DNA of 64,000 bases, taken from Sphingobacterium sp. SYP-B4668 (GTDB lineage Bacteria; Bacteroidota; Bacteroidia; Sphingobacteriales; Sphingobacteriaceae). The DNA lies in NCBI RefSeq assembly GCF_027627455.1, contig NZ_CP115483.1, positions 3,224,001 to 3,288,000 of the forward strand, read 5' to 3'. How positions within the stretch are numbered: position 1 is the stretch's first letter; every line of letters begins with the position of its first letter. Of the stretch, positions 44,234 through 53,044 are shown piece after piece. The translations under genes and the position numbers were made by a program. The notes beneath the pieces were generated by a model, which worked only from the letters and a program-made list of their open reading frames with translations, was not told where the DNA came from and searched no databases.

Positions 44234-45745
44234 CTAGTTGTAACCTGGATTTTGCTTGATGACACCATTAGATTCATTGATGGCGGTACGTGGTAATGGG
44301 TACAAAATCAAATGATCATCGACATTGGTATATCCGTCATTCTTAGCACGCTGGATATACTGCCCCCAGCGAATCAAGTCGTCACGACGGACACCTTCGG
44401 CCCATAATTCAAACAAACGCTCATTCTGGACGGCTACGCGAAATCCAGACTGATCTAGGCCAGAGAGAGCAGGCAACTTGCCATGTATACTCCTGACATC
44501 ATTAATGAAAGCATAGGCTTCGGAAGACGGGCCATTTAGCTCATTCAAGGCCTCGGCCATCAATAGCTCAACATCCGCATAACGCATCACAACGATGTCA
44601 ACGGCACTGACTTCAACACTGGTCTTGGCCGGGTCAGGACCATATTTCATCATCACAGCACCAATATCCCCTCCGGCACGGGCATCGCGTAATACAACCT
44701 GTCCATCTTTGCGCGTCGGGTATTTTTGCATTAATAATTTCAAACGGTAATCATCCTGATCAAACTTATCGTATGTCTTCCAAGGCATGCGATAGCCACC
44801 CCAGGCCGTATCAAATCCATCGTTGGAAACTTCGTAATAATCGGTCGGGAGGTAATGGGGGCGATAGATATTGCCGTTGGTGGGGGAAGTGGCATTGCAA
44901 ACAATAGCCAAGATAATCTCAGAATTACCCCCCTTATTATTAATATTGAAGTTGTCTTCATAATTGGCTGCCAAAGAAAACCCAATAGATTTGACTTGAT
45001 TACCGGCATCGACAGCATCCTGCCAACGCTTCTCTTGCATATACAATTTCATCAAGCTAGTCAGACATGCGGCTTTTGAAAAACGACCATAATCGGCACC
45101 GGTAAATCTGTCGGGCAAGACGGAAATTGCTTCTGTAAAATCTTTTTCAATTAATGCGACCATATCCGCTGTGCTAGGGCGAGGCAGTGCCGCTGAAGCA
45201 GGTGTATTGAGAATCGCTGGATCCAACACTACCGGTACGGGACCATAGTATAAGTACAAGATCTGCATAAAATACCCTCGCAATGCTTTCAACTCACCAA
45301 TGTATCGTTTCTTCAGGATATCATCCATAGCGATCGCTTCAATCTGCGGAATAACTCCGGTAATCTTGGAAATATACCGAACCAAAGACCCATAGTGCCG
45401 AGTAATGGAACCAAAATCGGGATCGAAGTTCAACGCATTCAAGCGTGTCCAACTACCGCCGTCATCCCAATAACAAACAGCCTCATCAGTGGTCTGGCTG
45501 GCTTGTGTGGCATAACCCGCTTGTGCAGCACTCCAACCATTCCACAACGCCCCTTGCATCATACCTGAATACATAGCGGTGACCGCTGCATTGGCATCAT
45601 CTGCTGATTTGGGATAATTTTCATTGTTAAGTTCTTGGTTATTTTTATAGGCAAGATCCTTCTCGCATGCAGCCAAAATTGGAATCGTAGCTAATGACAA
45701 AATTGCCAATCGTAACCATCTTTTTGTTCTTATAGATTTTTTCAT
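44234..45745 (-). CDS. RagB/SusD family nutrient-binding lipoprotein
   Basis: The start is placed at the ATG at 45745 (MKKSIRTKRWLRLAILSLATIP), which gives a lipoprotein signal with the box PILAAC (Cys about 29). The 503-residue protein has the typical helical SusD fold markers: NYPKSADDANAAVTAMYSGM near 50, ALRGYFMQILYLYYGPVPV near 160, MRYADVELLMAEALNE near 395 and the C-terminal LFELWAEGVRRDDLIRWGQY, PLPRTAINESNGVIKQNPGY. It binds glycans at the cell surface with the SusC partner directly upstream (19-bp gap). Confidence 0.93.
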   Translation of the reverse strand: MKKSIRTKRWLRLAILSLATIPILAACEKDLAYKNNQELNNENYPKSADDANAAVTAMYSGMMQGALWNGWSAAQAGYATQASQTTDEAVCYWDDGGSWTRLNALNFDPDFGSITRHYGSLVRYISKITGVIPQIEAIAMDDILKKRYIGELKALRGYFMQILYLYYGPVPVVLDPAILNTPASAALPRPSTADMVALIEKDFTEAISVLPDRFTGADYGRFSKAACLTSLMKLYMQEKRWQDAVDAGNQVKSIGFSLAANYEDNFNINNKGGNSEIILAIVCNATSPTNGNIYRPHYLPTDYYEVSNDGFDTAWGGYRMPWKTYDKFDQDDYRLKLLMQKYPTRKDGQVVLRDARAGGDIGAVMMKYGPDPAKTSVEVSAVDIVVMRYADVELLMAEALNELNGPSSEAYAFINDVRSIHGKLPALSGLDQSGFRVAVQNERLFELWAEGVRRDDLIRWGQYIQRAKNDGYTNVDDHLILYPLPRTAINESNGVIKQNPGYN

Positions 45746-45764
45746 TGTAGTCGACATAATATGA

Positions 45765-48700
45765 TTAGAAACTAACATTTACACCCAATACATAGCTCTT
45801 GGCCAAAGGGTAATAATTATTCTGATTTAACTCTGGATCCAAACCTGGATATTTGGTGATGGTGAACGGATTTTGGACGTCAAAGGATAATCGGAGGCCT
45901 TTGACCACCTGCTGCCCCGCCAACCATTCGGTAGGACAACTGTAACCTAGTGTTATATTGCGACAACGGAGAAAATTAGCATTGACCATCCAGTAGCTCG
46001 AATTATTTTGATAGGCGGCATACTTGGCATCGGATAGCCCTGTCGGGAAACTACCTGTAGGATTTTCAAAGGTCCATCTTTCCAAACTAATGGGCATGGT
46101 ATTCCATCCATAGGTACCCATATTGGCCGCTAAACTGGCAATCCTGAAATTGCGATTGGGACCATAAGGACTCCATGCTTTCATAATGGCTCCTGAGAAA
46201 AATACCTGGAGATCAAAATCCTTAAAAGTAAATGTATTGCCAAAACCGAAGTTAAATTTAGGATCGAGATTAGCCAATAAAGTCTGATCGGCAGCGGTAA
46301 TGCGACCATCGGGTGCAGCCAAATTGCCATTTTGGTCGTAGCTAGCTAAATCAGACAGCATCAGGCTACCAGGAAGCATATCTGCCATGTGAGCAGGGGC
46401 GCCGCCCTGACCATCATAAATACCAGAAGAAAGGTAACCAAATGCAGCATTATAAACCGCATCTCGACCAGTAGGTACGACATATCTTGCCAATGTGGCC
46501 ATAGTCTGCGGAGCTCGCTCCTTCCAGTAGCTCAAATAATGAGAGAAATTGATGGTTGAAGACCAAGTAAAGCTTTTGTCGCCAGAGCGATCGATAATGT
46601 TCTTGGTCTGTAGCGCAATCTCGTACCCATCAGTCTGTGTCTTGCCAGCATTGACAGTACGTACATTAATCTCATAGGTACCGGGAGTAGTGACATTGAA
46701 AAGAAGGCCGCTGATGGTTTTGCTAAAGTAATCTACAGACCCGGTAATACGATCATTAAACAAACCAAAGTCTAATCCAGCATTTATCTCGCTGGCGGTC
46801 TCCCAACTAAGATCAGGATTATTCAACCGAGCAATTCCAAAACCGGTAGATGGAGATGCTCCATCACCAAATAGATAGGAGTAATTGCCCTCCGAGTAGC
46901 TTGTGCTGTAGGCCAACTGGGCCGCACTTTGAATATCACTATTACCAGTCTGTCCGTAAGAGAGACGCCACTTTAGGAAATTAATGGGATTGCTATCGGC
47001 CTGCATAAACGCTTCATCCGACATCACCCAATTGGCCGCTATGCCAGGGAAATACCCCCATTTCTTATTTTCAGCAAAATTGGACGCTCCATCTCGTCGC
47101 AAGGAGGCCTGTAAAGTATACTTATTTTTAAAGGTATAGATACCTCGCGCGAAGTAGGAAGCGATGGTCTTTTCGCCGGATTCGGACCCTACGGACGGCT
47201 TAGGGCTTTGGCCTGTTCCTAAATTGTGATGATACAAGGCATCTGTAGGAAAATTCTGATTGCCAGCGCTCAAACCTTTCGTATTAAATTGATTGAAGGA
47301 ATACCCCAACAACGCGCCAAGCCGGTGATCTCCGGAAATGGTCTTGTCATAATTTAAAGTATATTCCAGTAATTTAATATTGGCCTCATTTTGCGAAATC
47401 TGTGCGTTGCCATTGGTCTTGGCTCCACCTAAATAAGTGCGAGGTAAATAGAGCTCTCGTCCACTGGTCGAACGATCAAAGCTGTACATCCCTTTGGCTG
47501 TAAGCCCATCCACGACCTCCCAAGATAGGTAAGCATTGGTCAAGAGTCTAAAATTCTTGACATCGTTCAATACGGTCTCATAAGACAATGGGTTAGGGAT
47601 ATTGGCATACCTAGGATTGAGGGGAAAGGTACCGTCAGGATTGACCAGGTCCATGTTGCCCGGATGATATAGAGCTGCAGTAAGGATCCCTCCATTCTCG
47701 AATGCTCCACCGGTACCGGTAGCTTTGATAACTCCATCGGACATGGTCGCACTAATACCTGTCTTAATTTTGTCGGTAATATGCTGATCAAAATTTGCTC
47801 TAAAATTATAGCGGCGCATACCGGTAGCAATCAAGATACCTTTTTGATCAAAATAGTTGCCCGACACAAAGTATTTGGTCTTATCTGTGCCACCAGCTAA
47901 CGACACATTGTGTTGGGTGGTGTAGCCATTTCGCGAAATAGCGTCCATTGCATTCTGCTTGGTAGGTGTATTCTTGATTTCGTCATCGGAATATCTAGGG
48001 CTGAATGCAGGTAAGGTGGAAGCGTCTACCTGACCATAATAGGGTCCTATTTTATTAGCAAGCATCCAACGTTCCAGGTCGATCATATTGACCTGCTGCA
48101 TATAGGTGCGGGTATCGAGTACTTCGTACATCTTTGCTGGACTTTGGAAACCATATGACCCTGTATAGTTAATCTTAGGTGTACCTGACTGACCACGTTT
48201 GGTGGTAATCAATATCACACCTGCACCGGCTCTAGCTCCGTAGATAGATGCAGACGCTGCGTCTTTAAGTACTTCTATGGATTCAATATCATTGGAATTG
48301 ATAAAATTCAACGGACTGATATCTTGATTGCTCTGCGTACTCACCGACGCACTAGGCGTACTCGCACCTCCATTAATGGGCACTCCATCCACAACGTACA
48401 ACACGCCAGCACTGGCATTGGATGGATTGCTACGAATCTTTACACTCGAATTGGCTCCTGGTTGACCTGTTCCTTGTAACACCTGTAGGCCCGCGGCCTT
48501 CCCCTGCAACGATTGGGTAAAGTTGGAAGAGGTAGAAACAGCTGATAAATCAGAGCCTTTGACAGAGGCCACTGCACCGGACACGTTCCTACGATTGACC
48601 TTACCGTAACCGATAACGACCAACTCCTCTAACTGCTGGGGCTGCTGCTGAAGGACAACAGTGTTTAAGAGAGCGGAATTACCAGCTGATATCTCTGAAA

Positions 48701-49253
48701 TTTCATACCCAACCGCCCGAAATACAATGATTTCGTGAGCTGCAGCTTCTAAGGTATAATCGCCATTTGCGTCAGATGAAGTCCCCCTAGCCGTCCCTTT
48801 GACCATAATACTCACTCCAGGTAGAGGGGCACCTTGAGCATCTTTTACTTGACCAGAAATAATCTTCTGTGATGCGGAAACCTTATTCAGGGCGATGGTC
48901 TTTCCCTTTATCGTATACTGAAAAGGTATCTTCATTGCCAGTTCTTTCAGCATCGATTCAACAGATTTATTTTTGAGGGAGAAATCATATACCTGCACAC
49001 CTTTGATATCTGTGGACTTATAGAAGAACACATAACCAGTATGCCGCTCGATATCTTTTAAGAGATGGCCAAGTTCAACAGGTTGGCTATCGTATCTTAC
49101 GGTTTGGGAGAATGCATGTACATTGGCGCTGCACAACGCAGGTCCCATAAGGGCAAGGCTGCATTTGACGGCAAAGATAACGTTGGCTTTGCGTTTCCAA
49201 AATTCGGGATAGCCCCCATTGGAAACACACTTAAATAGAGAAAAGTGTTTCAT
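45765..49253 (-). CDS. SusC/RagA family TonB-linked outer membrane receptor with STN domain
   Basis: The 1162-residue protein begins with a long export leader (to about residue 50), then an STN secretin/TonB short N-terminal domain (about 60-120, YDSQPVELGHLLKDIERHTGYVFFYK). A CarboxypepD_reg domain (ISGQVKDAQGAPLPGVSI, about 128-215), a plug domain (about 220-340, with VLYVVDGVPINGG and IESIEVLKDAASASIYGARAG) and a barrel that ends in FxF-type NVSF follow. An STN domain on a SusC is the mark of signalling to the FecR/ECF pair encoded just upstream. Imports glycan fragments with TonB energy. Confidence 0.95.
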   Translation of the reverse strand: MKHFSLFKCVSNGGYPEFWKRKANVIFAVKCSLALMGPALCSANVHAFSQTVRYDSQPVELGHLLKDIERHTGYVFFYKSTDIKGVQVYDFSLKNKSVESMLKELAMKIPFQYTIKGKTIALNKVSASQKIISGQVKDAQGAPLPGVSIMVKGTARGTSSDANGDYTLEAAAHEIIVFRAVGYEISEISAGNSALLNTVVLQQQPQQLEELVVIGYGKVNRRNVSGAVASVKGSDLSAVSTSSNFTQSLQGKAAGLQVLQGTGQPGANSSVKIRSNPSNASAGVLYVVDGVPINGGASTPSASVSTQSNQDISPLNFINSNDIESIEVLKDAASASIYGARAGAGVILITTKRGQSGTPKINYTGSYGFQSPAKMYEVLDTRTYMQQVNMIDLERWMLANKIGPYYGQVDASTLPAFSPRYSDDEIKNTPTKQNAMDAISRNGYTTQHNVSLAGGTDKTKYFVSGNYFDQKGILIATGMRRYNFRANFDQHITDKIKTGISATMSDGVIKATGTGGAFENGGILTAALYHPGNMDLVNPDGTFPLNPRYANIPNPLSYETVLNDVKNFRLLTNAYLSWEVVDGLTAKGMYSFDRSTSGRELYLPRTYLGGAKTNGNAQISQNEANIKLLEYTLNYDKTISGDHRLGALLGYSFNQFNTKGLSAGNQNFPTDALYHHNLGTGQSPKPSVGSESGEKTIASYFARGIYTFKNKYTLQASLRRDGASNFAENKKWGYFPGIAANWVMSDEAFMQADSNPINFLKWRLSYGQTGNSDIQSAAQLAYSTSYSEGNYSYLFGDGASPSTGFGIARLNNPDLSWETASEINAGLDFGLFNDRITGSVDYFSKTISGLLFNVTTPGTYEINVRTVNAGKTQTDGYEIALQTKNIIDRSGDKSFTWSSTINFSHYLSYWKERAPQTMATLARYVVPTGRDAVYNAAFGYLSSGIYDGQGGAPAHMADMLPGSLMLSDLASYDQNGNLAAPDGRITAADQTLLANLDPKFNFGFGNTFTFKDFDLQVFFSGAIMKAWSPYGPNRNFRIASLAANMGTYGWNTMPISLERWTFENPTGSFPTGLSDAKYAAYQNNSSYWMVNANFLRCRNITLGYSCPTEWLAGQQVVKGLRLSFDVQNPFTITKYPGLDPELNQNNYYPLAKSYVLGVNVSF

Positions 49254-49330
49254 AACAATATGAAGTTTAAAATTAGTTTATAAATAATTGGGGCACTCGC
49301 CACTAACAGTTATTCGATTGGTATCATTGT

Positions 49331-50551
49331 CTAATGATTGGTTATAATAGTGACGTTCCTATGATTGTCTATCTTGTATTTGATATCTGTACCTCCTAGT
49401 ATCTCCATAGCCTGTCCAAAGTTCAACTCCTTTCCGATCTTTCCTGAGAATTTACCAGTAGGCATGGGACCTTCGTAGTTGACCTGAAGATCATACCAAC
49501 GTCCCAACTCGAGCATGACTGTCCGTATGTCGGCATCGGTAAAAGCGAAATAATTATCTTTCCATGCGACTTCTTCTTTTAGGTTCTCACTTGGATTGAC
49601 TATAATCTCACCAGCAACCCCAGCAACGGCACGATCCCCTGGTTTTAGGACTTTGGATTGAGTAGAATTGACTAACTTGACCTTGCCTTCAAATAGAGTG
49701 GTCACAAAGCCCTTATCCTCAGGATATGAAGAGATATTGAACTTAGTACCTAATACCTGGACTTTGGTACTACTTCCGATGACATTGACCGAGAAAGGAC
49801 GATGTGAATCTTTACTGACTTCAAAATAGGCCTCACCCGTCACAAACACATCTCTGGACTGTCCACTAAATGCGATGGGGAATGTAAGCTTGCTGCCCGC
49901 ATTGAGCCATACCTGTGTCCCATCGCTAAGTCTAAGACGATATCGCCTTCCATTAGGTGTCTCAACGGTGTGATACAAGGGTGCGGCGCTCCTGAGTTCT
50001 TGAGCGATGACGTAAGTAGCACTCGACCTATCGTACTTGACATAAGCCCCCTCACCCATCAGCTTAATCTGAGGCGTCCCCAATATCGTATCTAAATTAA
50101 TCTCTTCGCCATTGCCCAAATGTAACCGTCCTCCCTCGCCTCCAGGTTGAATATCATTGACAATACTTGTAAAGGAGTTAGACTCATCGGGGCTAAGATC
50201 CCTATCGTGGGTATACCAGTATAGCCCAAGAAACAGGAGACAAACGGCTGCTGCAGACCAGGCCCACTTTTTCAAAACTGGATGTATCTGACGAACGGGA
50301 ATCTCTCGGCCTGATGAGGGTGAGATACGACGATCCAGAGACAAAATACGTTCAATCCTTTGCTCCGAAACGGCTTGGGTAGTGACCTCAGTAGAGTCAT
50401 CGGAATAAAAAGCTATGAAATCAGCAAATGCTTCTTCCAATACCATGGGATCAACTGTTGACAGCAGATGTTCGAGCTCAATCCACTCTGCATCAGTCAA
50501 CTGCTGCTGATAATATTGTTTGAGCAAATATAAAATCTGTTCTTTTTGCAT
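49331..50551 (-). CDS. FecR family anti-sigma factor
   Basis: This 406-residue inner-membrane protein has a cytoplasmic N-terminal domain (about 1-105), one transmembrane helix (about 111-127, WAWSAAAVCLLFLGLYW), a FecR domain (about 170-290, VETPNGRRYRLRLSDGTQVWLNAGSKLTFPI and VLGTKFNISSYPED) and a C-terminal DUF4974-type domain (LGRWYDLQVNYEG, about 340-406). It receives the signal from the SusC STN domain in the periplasm and controls the sigma factor encoded upstream. It lies between the sigma gene and SusC. Confidence 0.95.
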   Translation of the reverse strand: MQKEQILYLLKQYYQQQLTDAEWIELEHLLSTVDPMVLEEAFADFIAFYSDDSTEVTTQAVSEQRIERILSLDRRISPSSGREIPVRQIHPVLKKWAWSAAAVCLLFLGLYWYTHDRDLSPDESNSFTSIVNDIQPGGEGGRLHLGNGEEINLDTILGTPQIKLMGEGAYVKYDRSSATYVIAQELRSAAPLYHTVETPNGRRYRLRLSDGTQVWLNAGSKLTFPIAFSGQSRDVFVTGEAYFEVSKDSHRPFSVNVIGSSTKVQVLGTKFNISSYPEDKGFVTTLFEGKVKLVNSTQSKVLKPGDRAVAGVAGEIIVNPSENLKEEVAWKDNYFAFTDADIRTVMLELGRWYDLQVNYEGPMPTGKFSGKIGKELNFGQAMEILGGTDIKYKIDNHRNVTIITNH

Positions 50552-50654
50552 AGTTTATAAATTGGGTACGGAGAGCAATAGCATACGTAATATCCCTCCG
50601 TTACATAGAAGAATATACTTTTGAATACTACTACTATTGATATGTGTGATTTTT

Positions 50655-51257
50655 TTAAATAATTTTTAAAAGGAGCAAGATTGTAGTAGAAACAAGGTAA
50701 CCGTTGTCAGAAAGGTCTTGTCGAATCTGCTTTAGTGCTGAAGTGAGTGTGTTGTAGACTGTATTTGGGGAAATATTAAGGTCTGCAGCGATTTCTGCTG
50801 AAGTCAAGCCCTGCTCCCGACTCAGCAAATAAATTTTTCGACGTTGGTCAGGCATCTTATCAATGGATTGTTGTATAATGTGCTTAAGCTCATCAAACTC
50901 CATCAACCGAGGGATGTGTACCGACTCCATCTGATTGGAATCATATAGCTCCTTCAAACGAAGGGCTTTGTTGTGACTGTGTACTTCCTTACGCAAAAAG
51001 GTAAGCCCTTCGTTGCTAACCACCTTATAAATCCAAGACTGAAAATTATTGATTTCGTAGATGCGATCCCTATTCAACCATAATCTCAAAAAAGCTTCTT
51101 GAAGGATATCGGCTCCTTTGGACGGATCAGCGGCTGTAAATTTTGTCAAAAATTGATTCAACTTAATGTGATACCGATTGTAGAGCATAGCGAATGCCTG
51201 CTCATCACCCTGAGAGATGGCTAACAATAAGTCTTGCTCGGATAAGTCTTTTACCAT
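50655..51257 (-). CDS. ECF RNA polymerase sigma-70 factor
   Basis: The 200-residue sigma factor has region 2 (DEQAFAMLYNRYHIKLNQFLTKF; GADILQEAFLRLWLNRD; NFQSWIYKVVSNEGLTFLRK) and region 4 (MPDQRRKIYLLSREQGLTSAEIAADLNISPNTVYNTLTSALKQIRQ). The C-terminus carries a short hydrophobic tail. It belongs to the Bacteroidetes PUL-associated ECF group and should drive transcription of the SusC/SusD/GH27 genes when FecR releases it. It is the first gene of the locus. Confidence 0.95.
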   Translation of the reverse strand: MVKDLSEQDLLLAISQGDEQAFAMLYNRYHIKLNQFLTKFTAADPSKGADILQEAFLRLWLNRDRIYEINNFQSWIYKVVSNEGLTFLRKEVHSHNKALRLKELYDSNQMESVHIPRLMEFDELKHIIQQSIDKMPDQRRKIYLLSREQGLTSAEIAADLNISPNTVYNTLTSALKQIRQDLSDNGYLVSTTILLLLKII

Positions 51258-51501
51258 GGAGATATGAACGTCTGCTTATAGCACTGTCGCCTTCAAAAAT
51301 ACATATTCGGAACGAAGTACAGCCCGTCATTTCAAAAAAATCAAAAAAGATAAAATTTACCTACAGACAGAAGTAGGATTAGAATGGATTGATCCAATAA
51401 AAAATGTGTTCCGGTAAGGATAGATGCTGGAGGAAAAAAAATGGGTTTAAGGATATAAGCATAGAGGGAATATTTGAACCTCCAACACTAAATAAAGGAA
51501 A

Positions 51502-51530
51502 ACCGGTAGAAAAGCATACAATCTACCGGT
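51502..51530 (-). terminator. Terminator of the RND efflux operon
   Basis: This is a perfect 9-bp stem (ACCGGTAGA with TCTACCGGT) and an 11-nt loop, located 32 bp past the outer-membrane factor gene. On the minus strand it is followed by TTTCCTTTATT. It probably also separates the efflux operon from the sigma gene region. Confidence 0.75.
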
Positions 51531-51561
51531 CTTCACTACACACATATAAACGACAAATCGT

Positions 51562-53010
51562 CTATTTCTTTACTCCTCCCCCAAGTGCTCTATAGAGATT
51601 AACTTCTGCTATCAGTTTCTGTTGTCGGATAGTGGCATAATTCAGCTCCGATTGCAATTTACTCTGTTGTGCAGCGATAACTTCTAAATAAGTGGCCATG
51701 TCGTTCTTGAAAAGAATCATGGCATTTTTGACCATATCACCACTGCGGTCTATCAAGGCGGTAGAGACAATTTGTTGATCTTGCAAGGATTCGATCTCGA
51801 CCAGGATATTGGACACTTCGCCCACTGCCTGCAACACGCTCTCCTTAAATTGAAACTCGGCTTGCGCTGTTGCCAACTGCGCCTGGTTATACGCCGTCTT
51901 CAATTGTCGCCCCTGTAAAATGGGTTGTGTAAGAGATCCTGTCAACATACCAAAAAGCGAACCGGGAATACTGAACCAATTGCTGGCCTTAAATGCATTG
52001 AGTCCTCCCTGAGCAGTAATATTCAACGATGGATACATACTGACCTTAGCGACATGGGCAACCGCCACCGAACGGCGCAACTCCAATTCGCTACTCCTGA
52101 CGTCGGGTCTTAGACTCAACAACTCCACGGGTATACCTGTATTGAACTGTTCCATCTGATGGATATCAAGTAGATTGGCTCGGCGATCGATATTGCCAGG
52201 CATGCGCCCTGTTAAGGCCAATAGGGCATTTTCCTGAACTACGACCTGTTGCTTAAGGACAGGGAGCGATTGCACCAATTGATCTCGAACGCTTTCCTGC
52301 TGCTGTAAGGCTAGCGTATTAGTCATTCCTAAATCACGCTGAACACGTGTCATATGAATCGTACTGTCCACCAAAACAAGATTCCGACGGGTAATGTCCA
52401 CTTGTAGATCAAGCATCAACAGTCTATAGTAGCCCTGCGCGACACTCGCTACCAATCGTGTACGAACTGCATTTGCTGCTTCTTGTGTCTGCAGATATTG
52501 CGCCAATGCGGCCTCTTTTCGTCCACTGATCTTACCCCAGATGTCGGCTTCCCAAGATATATTGAGAGCAGTAGAGTAGTCTTCCATATAGCTTTTGCCC
52601 ATGAACTGAGCCGCCATCATACCATTCATACTGTTGTCAGAAGGACGAGTAAGAGTAGCTCCACCTGCTGTCGCAGTGACAATGGGAAGATATCCCCATT
52701 TGGCCTGCTTTATTGCCTCCGTAGCCATATCGATCTGCTTGAGTGCTATCTGGAGGTTGTTATTATTGATTAGGCTGCTATCGATCAAATCCAACAAGAC
52801 TGGATCCGTAAAAAAATCACGATAAGACAGCTTCGCCAAATTGCTATCTGCATTCATAACAATAGCATTAGAATCTATCCGATACTGGGATGGCAGCTCC
52901 ACCTTGCTCGGCACATATCTTCCTGTAGAACAAGCGGCTAATATAGCTACCATCCCTGTAGCCAATGCCCAAAGCCTCGTTCTTTTATTTATATTTATAT
53001 GGTTATTCAT
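51562..53010 (-). CDS. RND efflux outer membrane factor (OprM/NodT type)
   Basis: The 482-residue lipoprotein (signal ending AILAAC, Cys about 27) is of the NodT/OprM family: it has two repeated coiled-coil halves (residues about 80-260 and 290-470), SLINNNNLQIALKQIDMA near 78, a TALNISWEADIWGKISGRKEAA block near 140-160, and VELLSLRPDVRSSELELRRS near 300. It forms the outer-membrane channel of the tripartite pump with the adjacent AcrB- and AcrA-like proteins. It is the last gene of the operon, 34 bp after the pump gene. Confidence 0.93.
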   Translation of the reverse strand: MNNHININKRTRLWALATGMVAILAACSTGRYVPSKVELPSQYRIDSNAIVMNADSNLAKLSYRDFFTDPVLLDLIDSSLINNNNLQIALKQIDMATEAIKQAKWGYLPIVTATAGGATLTRPSDNSMNGMMAAQFMGKSYMEDYSTALNISWEADIWGKISGRKEAALAQYLQTQEAANAVRTRLVASVAQGYYRLLMLDLQVDITRRNLVLVDSTIHMTRVQRDLGMTNTLALQQQESVRDQLVQSLPVLKQQVVVQENALLALTGRMPGNIDRRANLLDIHQMEQFNTGIPVELLSLRPDVRSSELELRRSVAVAHVAKVSMYPSLNITAQGGLNAFKASNWFSIPGSLFGMLTGSLTQPILQGRQLKTAYNQAQLATAQAEFQFKESVLQAVGEVSNILVEIESLQDQQIVSTALIDRSGDMVKNAMILFKNDMATYLEVIAAQQSKLQSELNYATIRQQKLIAEVNLYRALGGGVKK

Positions 53011-53044
53011 TTCCTGTCGATGATATTAATAATTTACAAATGCA

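Noticed and set aside
51404..51595. Plus-strand frame of 63 codons at the end of the efflux operon
   Set aside because: It runs over the terminator hairpin and the antisense 3' end of the outer-membrane-factor gene.
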